A program made the translations under genes and the position numbers. The notes under the pieces were generated by a model that saw only the letters and a list, made by a program, of their open reading frames with translations, had not been told where the DNA came from and ran no database searches. From Serpula lacrymans var. lacrymans S7.9 (taxonomy: Eukaryota; Basidiomycota; Agaricomycetes; Boletales; Serpulaceae), in the NCBI RefSeq assembly GCF_000218685.1, contig NW_006763305.1, forward strand, positions 597,298 to 661,297: 64,000 bases of DNA. The letters run 5' to 3'. This document shows positions 10,164 through 22,100 of this stretch, piece after piece. Numbering within the stretch: the first letter of the stretch is position 1; the number at the start of each line of letters is the position of its first letter.

Positions 10164-13100
10164 ATGGAGTCAAACATAATGCTGCAGGTTCCACCTTCGT
10201 TGAACCTGAGCGACAACAGCAATAAAACATCGGACAAGTAAGTATCTTGCCAACGGCCTAGTGTGCAACACTTTATAAGTTGATCTATAGCATACAGGAG
10301 GAGCCTGCAAAGGCCATTATCCCAGAGCGCACTGGTCTAAACGCTGCTGCTGACTCGTGAGTAACTTGAAGTATACAACGTTACAACCTGCTAACCTCGA
10401 GATAGGGCGCGGCAAGGCTTATGGACATCTCCGCAAGAGGACGAAGAAAAATGCGCGAACGTGTGAGTAGTACAAATAGACATTCTATCAGCTTACTGGC
10501 ACAATTGCAGGAAGGACATTTTGCAAGATATCCTCGAGACTCTTCGGGATTCGACTGTTGCTGGGGCAACTGGGAAGGATACGCGATCGCGATTTTGGGC
10601 GAAGTATAAGAAGGTGGCAGAGGAGCATGATACTGAGTTCCTAGAGAGATACAATGGGGAGATGGATATCGTACTGATTTTCGTAAGTCTGCGCTATGTG
10701 ACTGGGATTAGCTGTAATCGAAAAGAGTGCTACAGTCTGGTCTCTTTGCGGCAGTCAGCACTTCTTTCATTGTCGCGATGGAGTCTAGCTTGAGCCCGGA
10801 CCCGAGCGATACGACAAATGCACTGCTAATGCAACTCGTGCAGGTTGCACTCGGCAATATTACTACAGCGGGAAGTAGTTCGGCGCCCCCTATATGGACA
10901 GGTCCATCACAAACGGATATCTGGATCCAAGCCATCTCGTATGCCAGTCTCTCAACGACTCTTCTGGCAGCTTTCGGTGCAGTACTTGGTAAGCAATGGC
11001 TAGGCTATTACAAGTCGAGTCGTTATGGTCGCGGATCTCTCGAGGAGCGAGGCAAACGTCGTCAAGAGAAGATGAACGGTATCACTACTTGGTACTTTGA
11101 TGCCGTGGTACAATCTTTCCCAGTCCTTCTGCAGTGCTCGTTGTTTCTCTTTGGGGTTGCATTGGGAGCCAATCTGTGGTTCCAGCAACAAACTATAGCC
11201 AGCGTCATCATCGGAACAACAGCGTTTGGCGTTCTTTTCTATGCATTCACCGTTCTCGCTTCCTTAATTTCTCCGGCATGTCCATTCCAAACTCCAGTGT
11301 CAACAGTCGCGCGCTATGTGGGAAGCAGGTTTCATATTGACCGTAAGTTTTTCTATGTTTGTTCTTCTATGCTTGGCACTCTTTGAAGTGGCATTGGTCT
11401 GTGAATCCTAGGTTTCCTCCAGAAGGTATCTGTCTTTTGCCAAAATTTCATTTGGATGACGTATACGTTCGGGAGACTGTTGAAGCGCAAGTTATACATT
11501 AATCGTACGTTCATGCTAGCTACTATTATCTTTCAATCTATACCAACCCATAAGTTAGACTTTCTTGCAAAGGTTTCTACTCCGTATCAATCGTGCTCTC
11601 AGAAATTCTCGGACTCATGGCAACTTGCAAATAATTCATTCCAGTGGATCATCAACCGGCTATGGTCCTACATTGAAAAACACACTCGCTCAGATAGCAA
11701 CGACATAGAGTCTAGCGCAACAGCTCGGAGTGGCTTGTCTGTCGACACATACAAAATATCCCTCGATATTGAGGCATTTCCCACTAGTTCTCTTGAAGCA
11801 CCCTCGGTACAGTGGCTACTGGAGACGTGTACCGACCCCGATGTCTGTACCGCCGCTGCTCGCTTGGTTCCCGAGATTGAATGGCCACTAGGGCTTGATG
11901 TCTCAGCCACCTTCTTGCAGCTTCGAGATGCATTCATGCACTGTTTTGATATCCAAGATAGGCTTGTTCATGATATGCAAGACAGAGCTATGGCCTATGG
12001 ATGGGCACTCAACCACTTGTATTGCGAAAGCCACCTTGTGGGACACAAAGAGAGCTATCTGGAGGACAAGCGTTTCAATCCAGTTGCCTACTGGACCCTC
12101 TACAGATCAGCTGTCTATGAATTCAAATGTTTGAGTTCTCGTTGGCATCACCTAGAATCACTGGGTGCAAAATTTATGCTCATCTCTCACATCGGACTTG
12201 GTACCATCGAGTTCTCTCATCAGGATGATATCGACAGAGATGTATTACCTTCTGACTTTCATGGTTGTTCCGAGAATATCCTCACATGGCTATCGCATAC
12301 ACTTCCACACCTAATTTCCGCCAGAAAAGTGATTACAAATATTACACCTGCCCGTTCCGCATATCCCAGGCTGGAAGCACTCTCTATTGCAGTCATCCTA
12401 GACTTACTCAAAGCTGGGCCTAGGCCGCCAGTTGTTCAGATCATCGCTAGTTGTGCCGTGCTCGTTGGATGTATAATGGGAGTTACTTTTGAACCAAAGG
12501 ATATGAGGAGGATTGACAAAAGGTAGCGTCTTGTTATTTGATGTTTTAACGTTGGTATCAAATCGTTTGAGAGTTAAATCTAGGATAAGATAAGAAGTTC
12601 AGCTCTCGTAGTAGAGTCTGAGGTGTATTCAAGTAAGTACCTAGGATAAGATAAGAAGCTATACTAACAATCAGGCAAGTCAACCACGCCGGCTACGCCA
12701 TGTTGTTCTTTGCGCTGCATCTCGCGCTCGTCTGGCTTTTATAGCGACTGAAAACATCGACGAACCAGAGGTCCGAGAAATACTTTTCAAGGGATTCTCG
12801 CCAGCTCTCTTGACCGCGTCTGTCCTAGTCCAGGAAGGGAAGAGCCCCTGTATGGAGACCATACTAGTGACCGATCTCACGATATGGAAGATCGCGACTA
12901 CTGCTACATGCAGCTCATCTTTACCCTCGCAAACAATTCCAACTGGGTGTATTATCTTTTGAATGATGGGCATATCGAGAGGTGCATCAATCTATCTCAT
13001 GCTCTTTTGGGGCAATGTTCATGGCTAGACTTTTATCTTGGAGGCATCTTGGCACGAATGAATATGCGAGGAAAGACTGTAGACATTGCGAATGAGCCCA

Positions 13101-13381
13101 GACTGTGGCGAATCTTTATTGCGTTTTGGGATTCACTGTCTAACTGTGGTCTCGAGGACGATCATGACTGCATCGAAGTTATCCCAGCCGCTGTAAGGCT
13201 AACTCTTGACTGCTTCTATAACGGTCCTTATGTAATGCTTATGGAGGATATTAAAACTGTTCGAGACGCAGTGGATCTATTCCTCGGGAAGCAGAAACAG
13301 TGCGGTAAATCGCCAGAGGCTACCTTGGCGCTGGAGAATTTGAAGAAGTTACTCACCTCAGAATTGTATCCATGGGTATAG
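10164..13381 (+). CDS. DUF6535-domain membrane protein (basidiomycete-specific family)
   Basis: Multi-exon gene of unknown function. The start at 10164 opens MESNIMLQVPPSLNL; small exons near 10290-10360 (EEPAKAIIPERTGLNAAADS) and 10406-10460 lead to the domain (10512-11345): TRSRFWAKYKKVAEEHDTEF, GEMDIVLIF, AGLFAAVSTSFIVAMESS, then four likely membrane segments including LSTTLLAAFGAVLGKQWLGY and a VLLQCSLFLFGVALGANLWF pair. The large exon 11456-12526 is mostly soluble and helical. After an intron the reading continues from about 12680 (RLAFIATENIDEPEVREILF) to the end at 13381. Two frames are needed between 12700 and 12900, so there is either one more short intron or a frameshift there. Start and the final exons are the least certain parts. 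Confidence 0.72.
12580..12658. repeat. Direct repeat of 18 bases inside an intron of the DUF6535 gene
   Basis: CTAGGATAAGATAAGAAG occurs at 12580-12597 and again at 12641-12658, with a short inverted repeat (CTCTCGTAGTAGAG) between them. Its meaning is unknown. Confidence 0.7.
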
Positions 13382-13564
13382 TATAACCACAATTTAAGTA
13401 CATTTATGTCCATTAAAGCGACCAGAGACAAGCATCATTGCGGAGTGTTGTAGCGAGTGTCTATATCATACTGGCAATGATCACGAACCACGGCTTCACC
13501 TATACATGTATATCCTAGCATATATAACATTTTTACCGAATTATCTATCGGGTTTCAATTCTGC

Positions 13565-16500
13565 TCAAACGCTGATATTGCAATCATAACGATACAGCCA
13601 ATACAATACTATCATTATCGTGAGTAATTTGTTGACCGTAGGGTCTTTGTGAGCTAATGAGGGGAGCCATGTAAGAGACGCACCTGGATCGTTATCATGC
13701 ACATAGCTTATAATCCGTTGTATAAGACATAATGGAGGTCGTGCAATATCTATCCTATGGATTGTCTGATGACCAACAGTCGTCGTGTCTGTCAGTGGTG
13801 CACTGTTTATCCGCCGGGTGCAATTTTCCACTCCATCCACAGAATCAAACTCTGAGCTTGTTACACACTTTTGAAGGAGTTCCACCACGGCTACAGCTTC
13901 AATAGAGCGAGCAAGCATAATAAGTGTGATTCCGTTGTCGCCCTCCAGATCAACACGAATATCATCGCGCGCAAGAAAAAGGCCCACGATTGCCTCCTGC
14001 GAGCTCGCAGACACGCTGTTTGACGGTTCCTGTTCTTGGTCGGCACCCAAGATTGCGCAACACAACGGAGACTGTTCCTTCGTGTTTTTCAATTTCGGTG
14101 CGATCTCACAATGCGATAGAAGCAATGAGACTACATTTTCATGTCCAGAACGCGCTGCATAATGTAGCGGCGAATTTCCATCATTGTCTTGCAGATTCAT
14201 GCCAACATCTTCTCTGGTAGGAACCGGTTCATATCCATTTTTCGTCGCTTTGAAGAGAAGGGTCTGTTCATGTCTCCAATTGAGATCCATAGTCTCTTTC
14301 TAACAACAGCTTGACAGTCTTTAACTTTCCATTCTCGGCTGCGAAGGAGAGTGGTGTCCGGCCCTGGTCATTTTTCGAGTTGGCCATCACGTCGTCTCTT
14401 AACAGTAACAGCTTGACAATCTCTGCGTTTCCACGCTCTGCTGCGTACGACAGTGGCGTCCGACCATCTTCATCTTTCGAGCTGGCTTCTACGTCGTCTC
14501 TCGACAGTAACAGCTGGACAATCTCCGCGTTTCCACGTTCCACTGAGCAGGAGAGTGGTGTTCGGCCCCTTTTATCTTTCGAGTCGGCCTCCACATCATT
14601 CCTTGCCAGCAACAGCTTCACAGTCTCTATATTCCCATGGAAAACTGCAAACCAGAGTGGCGTACGGCCCTCCTCATCTTTCGAGTTGGCCTCCACATTA
14701 TCCCTAGTCAGCAACAGCTTAACAAACATTGTGCGTTCATACATGGCTGCGAATGACAGTGCCGTCTTGCCCTCTTTATCTTTCAAGTTGACGGCCACAT
14801 CATCCCTTGCTAGCAACAGCTAGACAATCTCTGCGTTTCTATGAATAACTGCGTACGAGAGTGGTTTCTGGCCTCGTTTGTCTTTCGAGTTGGCCTCCAC
14901 ATCATCTCTTACGAGTAGCAGTTTGACAGTCTCTACGTTTCCATTCTCGACTGCGAGGGAGAGTGGTGTTTGTCCCCTATTATCTTTGGAGTCGGCCTCC
15001 ACGTCATCTCTTGCCAGCAACTGCTTGACAATCTCCGTGCTTCCACGCTCTGCTGCGCTCGAGAGTGGCGTACGGCCCTCCTTATCTTTCAAGCCGGCCT
15101 CCATATCATCCCTTGCCAGCAACAGCTTGACAATCTCTGCACTTTAATGAAGAACTGCGTGCAAGAGCGGTGTCCGGCCTCTTTCGTCTTTTAAGTTAGC
15201 CTCTGCGTCAACTCTTTCCAGCAACAGCTTGGCGATCTCTGAATTTCTGTGAAGGATTGCATACGAGAGTGGTGTCCGACCTCTTTCGTCTTTCGAGTTG
15301 GCCTTCACATCATCTCTCTGCAACAGCAGCTTGACGATCTTCGCATTTTCACAAGCAACTGCCCACCAGAGTGGTGTCTGGCCCTTATCATCGTTCGAGT
15401 CGGCCTCCACGTCATCTCTTGCCAGCAACCATTTGACAATCTCTGGGTTTCCACGCTCCGCTGCGTACGAAAGTAGCGTCCGGCCCTCTGCGTCTTTCGA
15501 ATCAGCTTCTACATCATCCCTACCAAGCAACAGCTCAATGATCTCTGCATTTCCATGCTCCACTGCGCACGAGAGTGGTGTCCGGCCCCTTTTATCTTTC
15601 GATTCGGTCTCCACATCAGCTTCACAGTCTCTATATTTCCATGAAAAACTGCAAACCAGAGTGGCGTACGGCCATCCTCATCTTTCGAGTTGACCTCCAC
15701 ATTATTCCTTGCCAGCAACAGTTTAACGAACGTTGTGCGCTCATACATGGCTGCGATTGACAGTGCTGTCCGGCCCTCTTCATCTTTCAAGTTGGTCTCC
15801 ACATCATAACGTTTTTTGCGCTCTTCCGTGACTTCGTCCAAAGCATCAACGATGATGAAAACTTGTGAAAAGGTCTTGATCTCCGATACAAGCGTATCGT
15901 GGACATCCTTGACAGTTAGGCGAAATCTTTGTTCCCGATGACATTGGTATCGACTTTTAACGCGCTCGAACGTTGGCGAGGAATCTTGAACGAGTTGCTT
16001 CAGGAGACTTGCTTCAAGGTCAAAAACCGTTTGACTTGACTGGTCTTTGTAATCGCAGTAGATGTATGCTACAGCTATACTAGGGCTCTTGAGCGTACTG
16101 GCAAGATGATTGACGATATGTGACCTAAAGGCGTAAAATTTATCAATATAGATCTGTGGTGTTTCACTGCGATACTTACGCGATAACCGTTTTGCCAGCA
16201 CCAGCTGCCAGACTCAGCATCAGCAGTATCAACGTTGATAAGAACTTCATACTTACGAATCCCAGGACACCATAGTGTTTTAGCATCGCCCCTCTCCCAA
16301 TCCTTGTATATTTTGTTATCAAATACCCAACCTCCAGTCCCCTCTTGTCGATTTCCGTAGATATCATTCTGTTTTTGACGGAAATCCAGAGGAGTCAGCC
16401 AATCAGCCAGTTCTTGTCGCACTTGAGCTAATTTTTTTTTACAGTTAAGTTGAATGCGGCAGAAAAAGTGTAATAATACGACTCATACCGATATCTTTGC

Positions 16501-16630
16501 TGTAGTGGTTAACTATTGCGTGATTGCCATTAATTTGCTGGCCATGAACTTCACTGAACACGCTGTGGCGCGCATCGACAGATGAAGCATGTGCCATCAT
16601 ATTATGAACATCCCCTTGCTGAGCAGACAT
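13565..16630 (-). pseudogene. NACHT-ankyrin (STAND/NLR-like) gene, broken
   Basis: Read on the minus strand it starts at 16630 (MSAQQGDVHNMMAHASSVD, then INGNHAIVNHY), followed by a small exon with ADWLTPLDFRQKQ and a P-loop GAGKTVIA near 16200. SHIVNHLASTLKSPSIAVAY and Walker B VFIIVDALDE (about 15830) follow. The rest of NACHT and its winged-helix region are missing: within a dozen codons of VDALDE the frame runs straight into ankyrin repeats. The ankyrin part (15800-14290) and a divergent C-terminal tail (14290-13565) contain four lesions: an apparent 16-base deletion near 15616 (relative to sister repeats), a TAA at 15144-15146, a TAG at 14820-14822 where sister repeats have AAG, and a frame change at about 14282-14290 that a 2-base loss would explain. 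Complete members of the family act in fungal self/non-self recognition; this copy should be non-functional at full length. Confidence 0.85.
14290..15800 (-). repeat. Tandem ~99-nt coding repeats (ankyrin array)
   Basis: About 14 units with the consensus pattern DDVEADSKDKRGRTPLSYAA plus ERGNAEIVKLLLAR, each near 33 residues. Units are far more alike at DNA level than ankyrin repeats in ordinary proteins. Within the array, one block of three (AAMYERT, then WFAVFHGNIETVK, then LSCxVExGNAEI) occurs twice, around 15750-15540 and again around 14770-14510, which points to segmental duplication. Confidence 0.85.
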
Positions 16631-17493
16631 CGAGAAACTCAGAGAGTATCCTGTAGATGATGATGGTGTCTGGAAAATTCAGTAACGGGAAGGGATATCA
16701 TGGAATAGTCGCATAGAGTGGGAAAAGAGGAAAGAGGACTTCCAGGTTTCTTGTAGACTCCGTCCTAGCCATACTTGCCAGAATATTGGCACATTTTCAT
16801 TAAGTTGACGCTCGTAGGACACACATGTTGAAGTCGTGCATCACCCTCCCACGTTTGGACCCACACACTGAGTTCGAACATCGTGGTCACTGCATCTAAA
16901 GAAGTCCGAAATTACCAGAGTATACAAGGGATAATAAGTACCTGTAGACATAAGATCATCGCTGAACTTACCAAGTGGATAGTCAGGACTGCAAAGTGGG
17001 ATATCCAAAGCCTTTTGACATGGTATATGTTGCCATGAGTTCACCTCAACCCTACAACAATTATCAGCAGTTTCTCAATCATACGAACTCCTCTATGCCC
17101 ATTGAGAAGACAATTCATGCTGGCTGGACTTGTCATTGGCGCTCCCTGAGGTGAAACTAACAGGATGGAAATGAGTAGGATACAGTGGAACTCTGAAGAT
17201 CGTTCGAGAGAGAGTAACGGTCCAAATCTCCCAGCCACATTAATAATTCCACGTGAACTCACGCCAGCTGGAGCTTTTTCTGTAAAAAAATTTCATACTT
17301 AAGTCTTTCGATAACGCTCGGCTGCATTGTATAATGTTTATTTTTTGAATCCTAACTCATTACACTCTTATCATCTCTTAAGCGTAAATTTTCGAGAAGG
17401 CAGCGGGGGAATCGCGCCATATCTGAGTCACACAGCAGACAGGAAGTCAGGGACTCGGAAGCTGACTCGAAACTAGGATAGGATAACTTACTC
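16631..17493. other. Intergenic, nothing recognised
   Basis: Holds the upstream regions of the broken NACHT gene (-) and MET2 (+). Minus-strand ORFs at 16841-17044 and 17041-17262 have no domain I can identify. Confidence 0.35.
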
Positions 17494-18971
17494 ATGACTT
17501 CGATATCCTCGCTCGTGGACCAGGACATTCATATCGTTCCTTCGTTTACATTGGAATGTGGAAGCACCTTGCGAGAGGTACCAGTGGCCTACAAGACATG
17601 GGGCAAGATGAACCAGACGAGGGACAATGTAATGGTTATCTGCCATGCGTTTACCGGTAGTGCAGACGTCGAGGACTGGTAAGCCTTATCTATTCCATAT
17701 CCACATCCAATTTGCTCAGATTTCTGCAGGTGGGGTCCGCTCATGGGTCGCAATAAAGCTTTCGATCCCAGCCGCTACTTCATTTTCTGCGGTAATGTCA
17801 TGGGATCGCCATACGGCTCTGCCTCACCCGTCACAACCAACCCAGACACAGGAAAGCCCTACGGCCCAGAATTTCCCTGTACATCGATCCGCGATGACGT
17901 ACGGTGCGTCTCACACATCTATCTCTCACTTTGATCCGCTTTTGTAATATCAATCCTCCAATACACAGATTACACAAACTCGTCCTCGATCATCTTGGCG
18001 TAGTTTCTGTTGCAGTCGCTATCGGAGGGTCTATGGGTGGAATGGCAGTCCTGGAGTGGCCGCTATGCAGTCCCCCGGGCTACGTACGCCACATCATCCC
18101 TCTCGCTACCTCAGCTCGTCACTCTGCGTGGTGTATAAGCTGGGGAGAGGCACAGCGTCAGAGTATATACAGCGATCCAGACTACGATGACGGCTACTAC
18201 GGAAATCAACCAACATCAGGGCTGGGCGCCGCACGCATGGCTGCACTCTTGACCTACCGCTCTCGCGACTCTTTCGAGAGCCGCTTTGGGAGAAGACCTC
18301 AGCAGCCGCCAGCATCTGAGTTTAACGGCGTCACATCTGTCAATATCAGTCTCGCAGATCAGGCACTTGCTGCTCACAATGAGGGCCATCGAAAGGCTTC
18401 CCGTTCCCAAGCTGAAACACCCAGGCGATCCCCTCCCTCGTCAGACCACGACCAAGGCGCAACATCACCCACAAAACCATCACCACTCTTCTCCGCCCAG
18501 TCTTATCTGCGCTATCAAGGCAGTAAATTCGTCGCTCGCTTCGACGCCAACTGCTACATACACATCACTCGGAAGATGGACACTCATGACGTTGCACGAG
18601 GTAGGACGGTAGAGTCGTCTTTCCCTTTGGAGGCAGACGAACGGTCCGTTGCCGTCGGTGAAATCCTGTCCAAATTGCCCCCTCGCGCCCTCGTGATAGG
18701 CATCGCAACTGATGGGTTGTTCACGACTAGTGAACAGCATGAACTGTCGGAGCACATTCCTGGTGCGGAGTTGGTGATCATACCATCACCCGATGGACAT
18801 GATGGATTCTTGCTCGAGTTCGAGCAGATCAACAAGCATATATCAGGATTTCTCAGAAGGGAATTCCCAGAATATTACGAAAAAGACGTTGAAGAAGAAC
18901 CTACTGAAGGGTTTGCGATCAAAAAGACAAGTTTGTTCGGAGAGGCAGAGGCAGACATTACTAGATGGTAA
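17494..18971 (+). CDS. MET2: Homoserine O-acetyltransferase
   Basis: Acetylates homoserine with acetyl-CoA, the entry step to methionine. Model: 17494-17678, 17730-17903, 17969-18971 (453 aa, frame closed). This is an alpha/beta hydrolase fold: PVAYKTWGKMN and VICHAFTGSADVEDWW; FGN-type motif as FCGNVMGSPYGSASP; nucleophile elbow GGSMGGMAVLEWPL with catalytic Ser ~141; then ISWGEAQRQSIYSDP, GLGAARMAALLTYRS, YLRYQGSKFVARFDAN, TDGLFTTSEQ with the catalytic Asp, and DGHDGFLLEFEQI with the catalytic His. A low-complexity Ser/Pro-rich insert of about 55 residues (18370-18500) lies between the lid and the YLRYQG motif, as in other fungal enzymes. It is transcribed towards the dynein gene (convergent), with about 230 bases between stop codons. 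Confidence 0.95.
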
Positions 18972-19199
18972 CGGCTTTCATGGGACAATGTGATATAATA
19001 CCGTATGTATTCTTTATTTTACGCGTTCAACCGCGACCACACCACTTTTTATATATGTTCCATTAAGAATAAAAATCCATTATGTAGCCATTAGACGAAA
19101 CAATACAGGACAGACATATGCATGCAAGACACACAACATATACATGAGACGCGAAGTAATGAATGGCAAGATTCCAACAGGGGGTATAAAGTATATGTA

Positions 19200-22100
19200 T
19201 CAGAATCTCCGTGTTCCTCCTAGTAAACCTTCTATGGAATGATGCTCCAGGTCGTTCCTCGCTTTCAAGATAGATGCATGCATCTCCTTCATAGCATTCC
19301 CCAGTTTCACCCCGAACCTGCTCAGAATGTCACGTTGCCAAGCATCGTACTTAGCATTGACTCTGGCCTGTACTTGCTCGTAGTCAATGACGCATACGCC
19401 GAATGACTTCTGGGTTTCTGATGTGTCGAACGTGGATCTCGCTTTCTTGATCTCAGTAAGCAGTTGCTGCCAGTGCGCTAACGAGTCCCCTAGGCGATTA
19501 AACACATATTCGGCTTCCAAGTCCCACAGCGACTGGAATTGAAGCCACTTGGCGACATAATCTTTCAGCTGCTGGACTTTGTTCTCTATCAAAGCGAATG
19601 GACGGTCGAGAGTGCTATCAGCAAAGTGTGTGAGCTGGGGGAAAGAGATTTAGCTATCATGAACAAATCGACTGTGGCGTGTAACGCACAAGTGATGTAT
19701 ACGTCGTTTCTGACGCTGCAGCACCCTGCATCTGGAGGCCAATCTCGTACCGCGAACTTTGTATCCGACGTAAACTACATATAACCCCTAATATAGCAAT
19801 TTCAGTCCCGACAACAAACAACACGGCAATATGCTATAGAAGACCTACCAAGCCACTCGTGCAGTTGTTTGATCCACGTGGAACGAGCATATTCTATTGG
19901 CGGATCAAGGAAAATGACCTGGTTCTGTATCCGGATTTCATGTATAATGGGTTTCACTGTCATGTTTCCTTCCATGTGCTGGAAATAGGGCTCGTTTAAG
20001 GATTCGATATACCTGCTAACGTATTGTGAAACACACCTTTTCTTCCTTCAGGACTTTACCGCCGCGCCGTTTGTTAGTGATGTCTCGTAGTGGTATGACA
20101 TCACGTCGACTGTCCCCATCATCCGACCGATCGAATTCAGCACACCAAGTCTGTATAATATGTGTCAAGCGTTGCAAAAGGATGCCTTCTATCTGCTTGT
20201 CGAGTTCAGCAACCCAATGTTCGAGGTTAGCATAGCCCTCCAAATTCAGCCGGTCAATCTACGCAGGAGATTTAGCAAGAAGACCTTGAAAAGCATTGTC
20301 ATTACTCACGGCAGCCTGGACCTTACTCAAAAGTTCCGAGAATGCTTCCGTTGTATATGGACATGTGGCGAGGTCTTCAACAGCTCGAAGGATATCTCTA
20401 TACAGGTCGATCACACTATTCGTTTTGTCCTGCAGAATAGAAACAACGCTAGCAAACTCCCGGACGAATTGTATGTGTCTGCTGTCGCGGCCATCAGCAC
20501 TAGACACATATCGAGCCGTGTCGTATTGGTTGACAAAGTAATCCCATCGGATATTCATCCCTGCCATTTACCAGTGATGAGTTACTAGTCCTGGGAACAG
20601 ATAAAAACATCCTAACCTTTGGCAACCATTCTCTGCGCTTCATTCCGGTACTCTGCTACAAGCCATTCGATCCCTTTATTATTCTCGACCAAATCCAGAG
20701 TCTGCCCATATGTCCTAACTGTCTCCATCAAGCTGACGGCATGGGGGTACACTCTTTTAGCGTCCTTGGCCATATTCGTGATAGCATGAGGGACTTGGAA
20801 ATTAAGCCAAAGAAGATTTCGGACCTCCTTGAAAAGAGTGATGATCTGAGGGTCAAAGTTCACGGCCAACTGGTATCCGCCTCCCCTCAACCGCACGATC
20901 TCAAATAGACGGCCATTGACACCCATATCGCGACGATTAATGTCGTGCAGCCAGGCTTCATATACCGGGCGGGTGTCAAGTTTCTTGCGGAAAGCAGTAC
21001 TTTCCGACTGCAGCTTTTGACCCTCCGCATACAGCTCCCATCCCTTGCCCAACACATCTTCCACCCGCTTCATGTAGGTGAGCAGCTGTCTTTCGATCTG
21101 CCGTGCCCATATAATTGCTCCTGCTATTGGTGGCAAATCGCGCATTTGCGACATATGATATGCTTCTGAGAATCGATATTGCGTTTTGAACTGTAAATTA
21201 TAACGTTTGGGCGAAATGCGTAATATAATAACTTCCAAGTCTTACCTTGTCGTGCAACCGCTTGATATCTTCCTTGACGGAGTCGATCAGTTGAGTCTGG
21301 TACTCTTGGATGGCTCCTCGAATCTTGTGACAGTATTACAAATTTACCCAACTTCATTTCACGATTCCGCGCTCACCTTGGGGCGCACAAACAAGGCATT
21401 GAACTTTGAGAATACCCTGAACATCTCATTGGCATTTCTCGCCGTACCAAGCCTATCGCGCAGCCGTGCGATTATCTGGTTTTCAACACGGGCAACGCGT
21501 TCATTATATGCGTTCTCGGCCGTAATCCAGATCTCGGTGCCCTCTGTCGCACCATCCAGGCTTAAACGTCAGCAGCATCACAGGGTCAACCACGTCTACC
21601 CCACTCACCAACTGAGACGTCCAAGACATCAATTCGTTTGACCACTTCGTATGCCTCTTTCACTTCTTCTTCCATGTCCATACCACCAACCTCCTTCCCG
21701 ACACTCCCAAGACCTTTCGTAGGACCGGTCATGACCGCAAGCTGCTCGTGTTGTTTCCGCCAGTCTCGCAGATACCGCGTCCGTTCCTGCAACTTTGCGT
21801 GTGCCGGCACCACCTTGATCGGTATGAATTTTTCAGAGCGTTTTCGCGTGACTTCACGGGCAACATTCGTAAATTCTTTGATCAGGTCGTCCCAAGTGCG
21901 GAATATGTTCATCGCAAGCGACAGGAGACGGTCAAACGTTTCGTAGGGAGTATAGGGTAGACGGTGAGAAGTGAGCACACGCAACAGCTGATCGTTGAAG
22001 TCGCGAGAGATCGCCTCTACCAACGGAAGTGCTCTGCGTATAGGATATGGCGATAGTTTGAGTTTACGGTTGATGTGGCCGAAAATAAGCACGAGGGACT

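Noticed and set aside
14311..15693. Several Ser-rich plus-strand ORFs
   Set aside because: They mirror the ankyrin repeats on the minus strand and inherit their periodicity; no domain.
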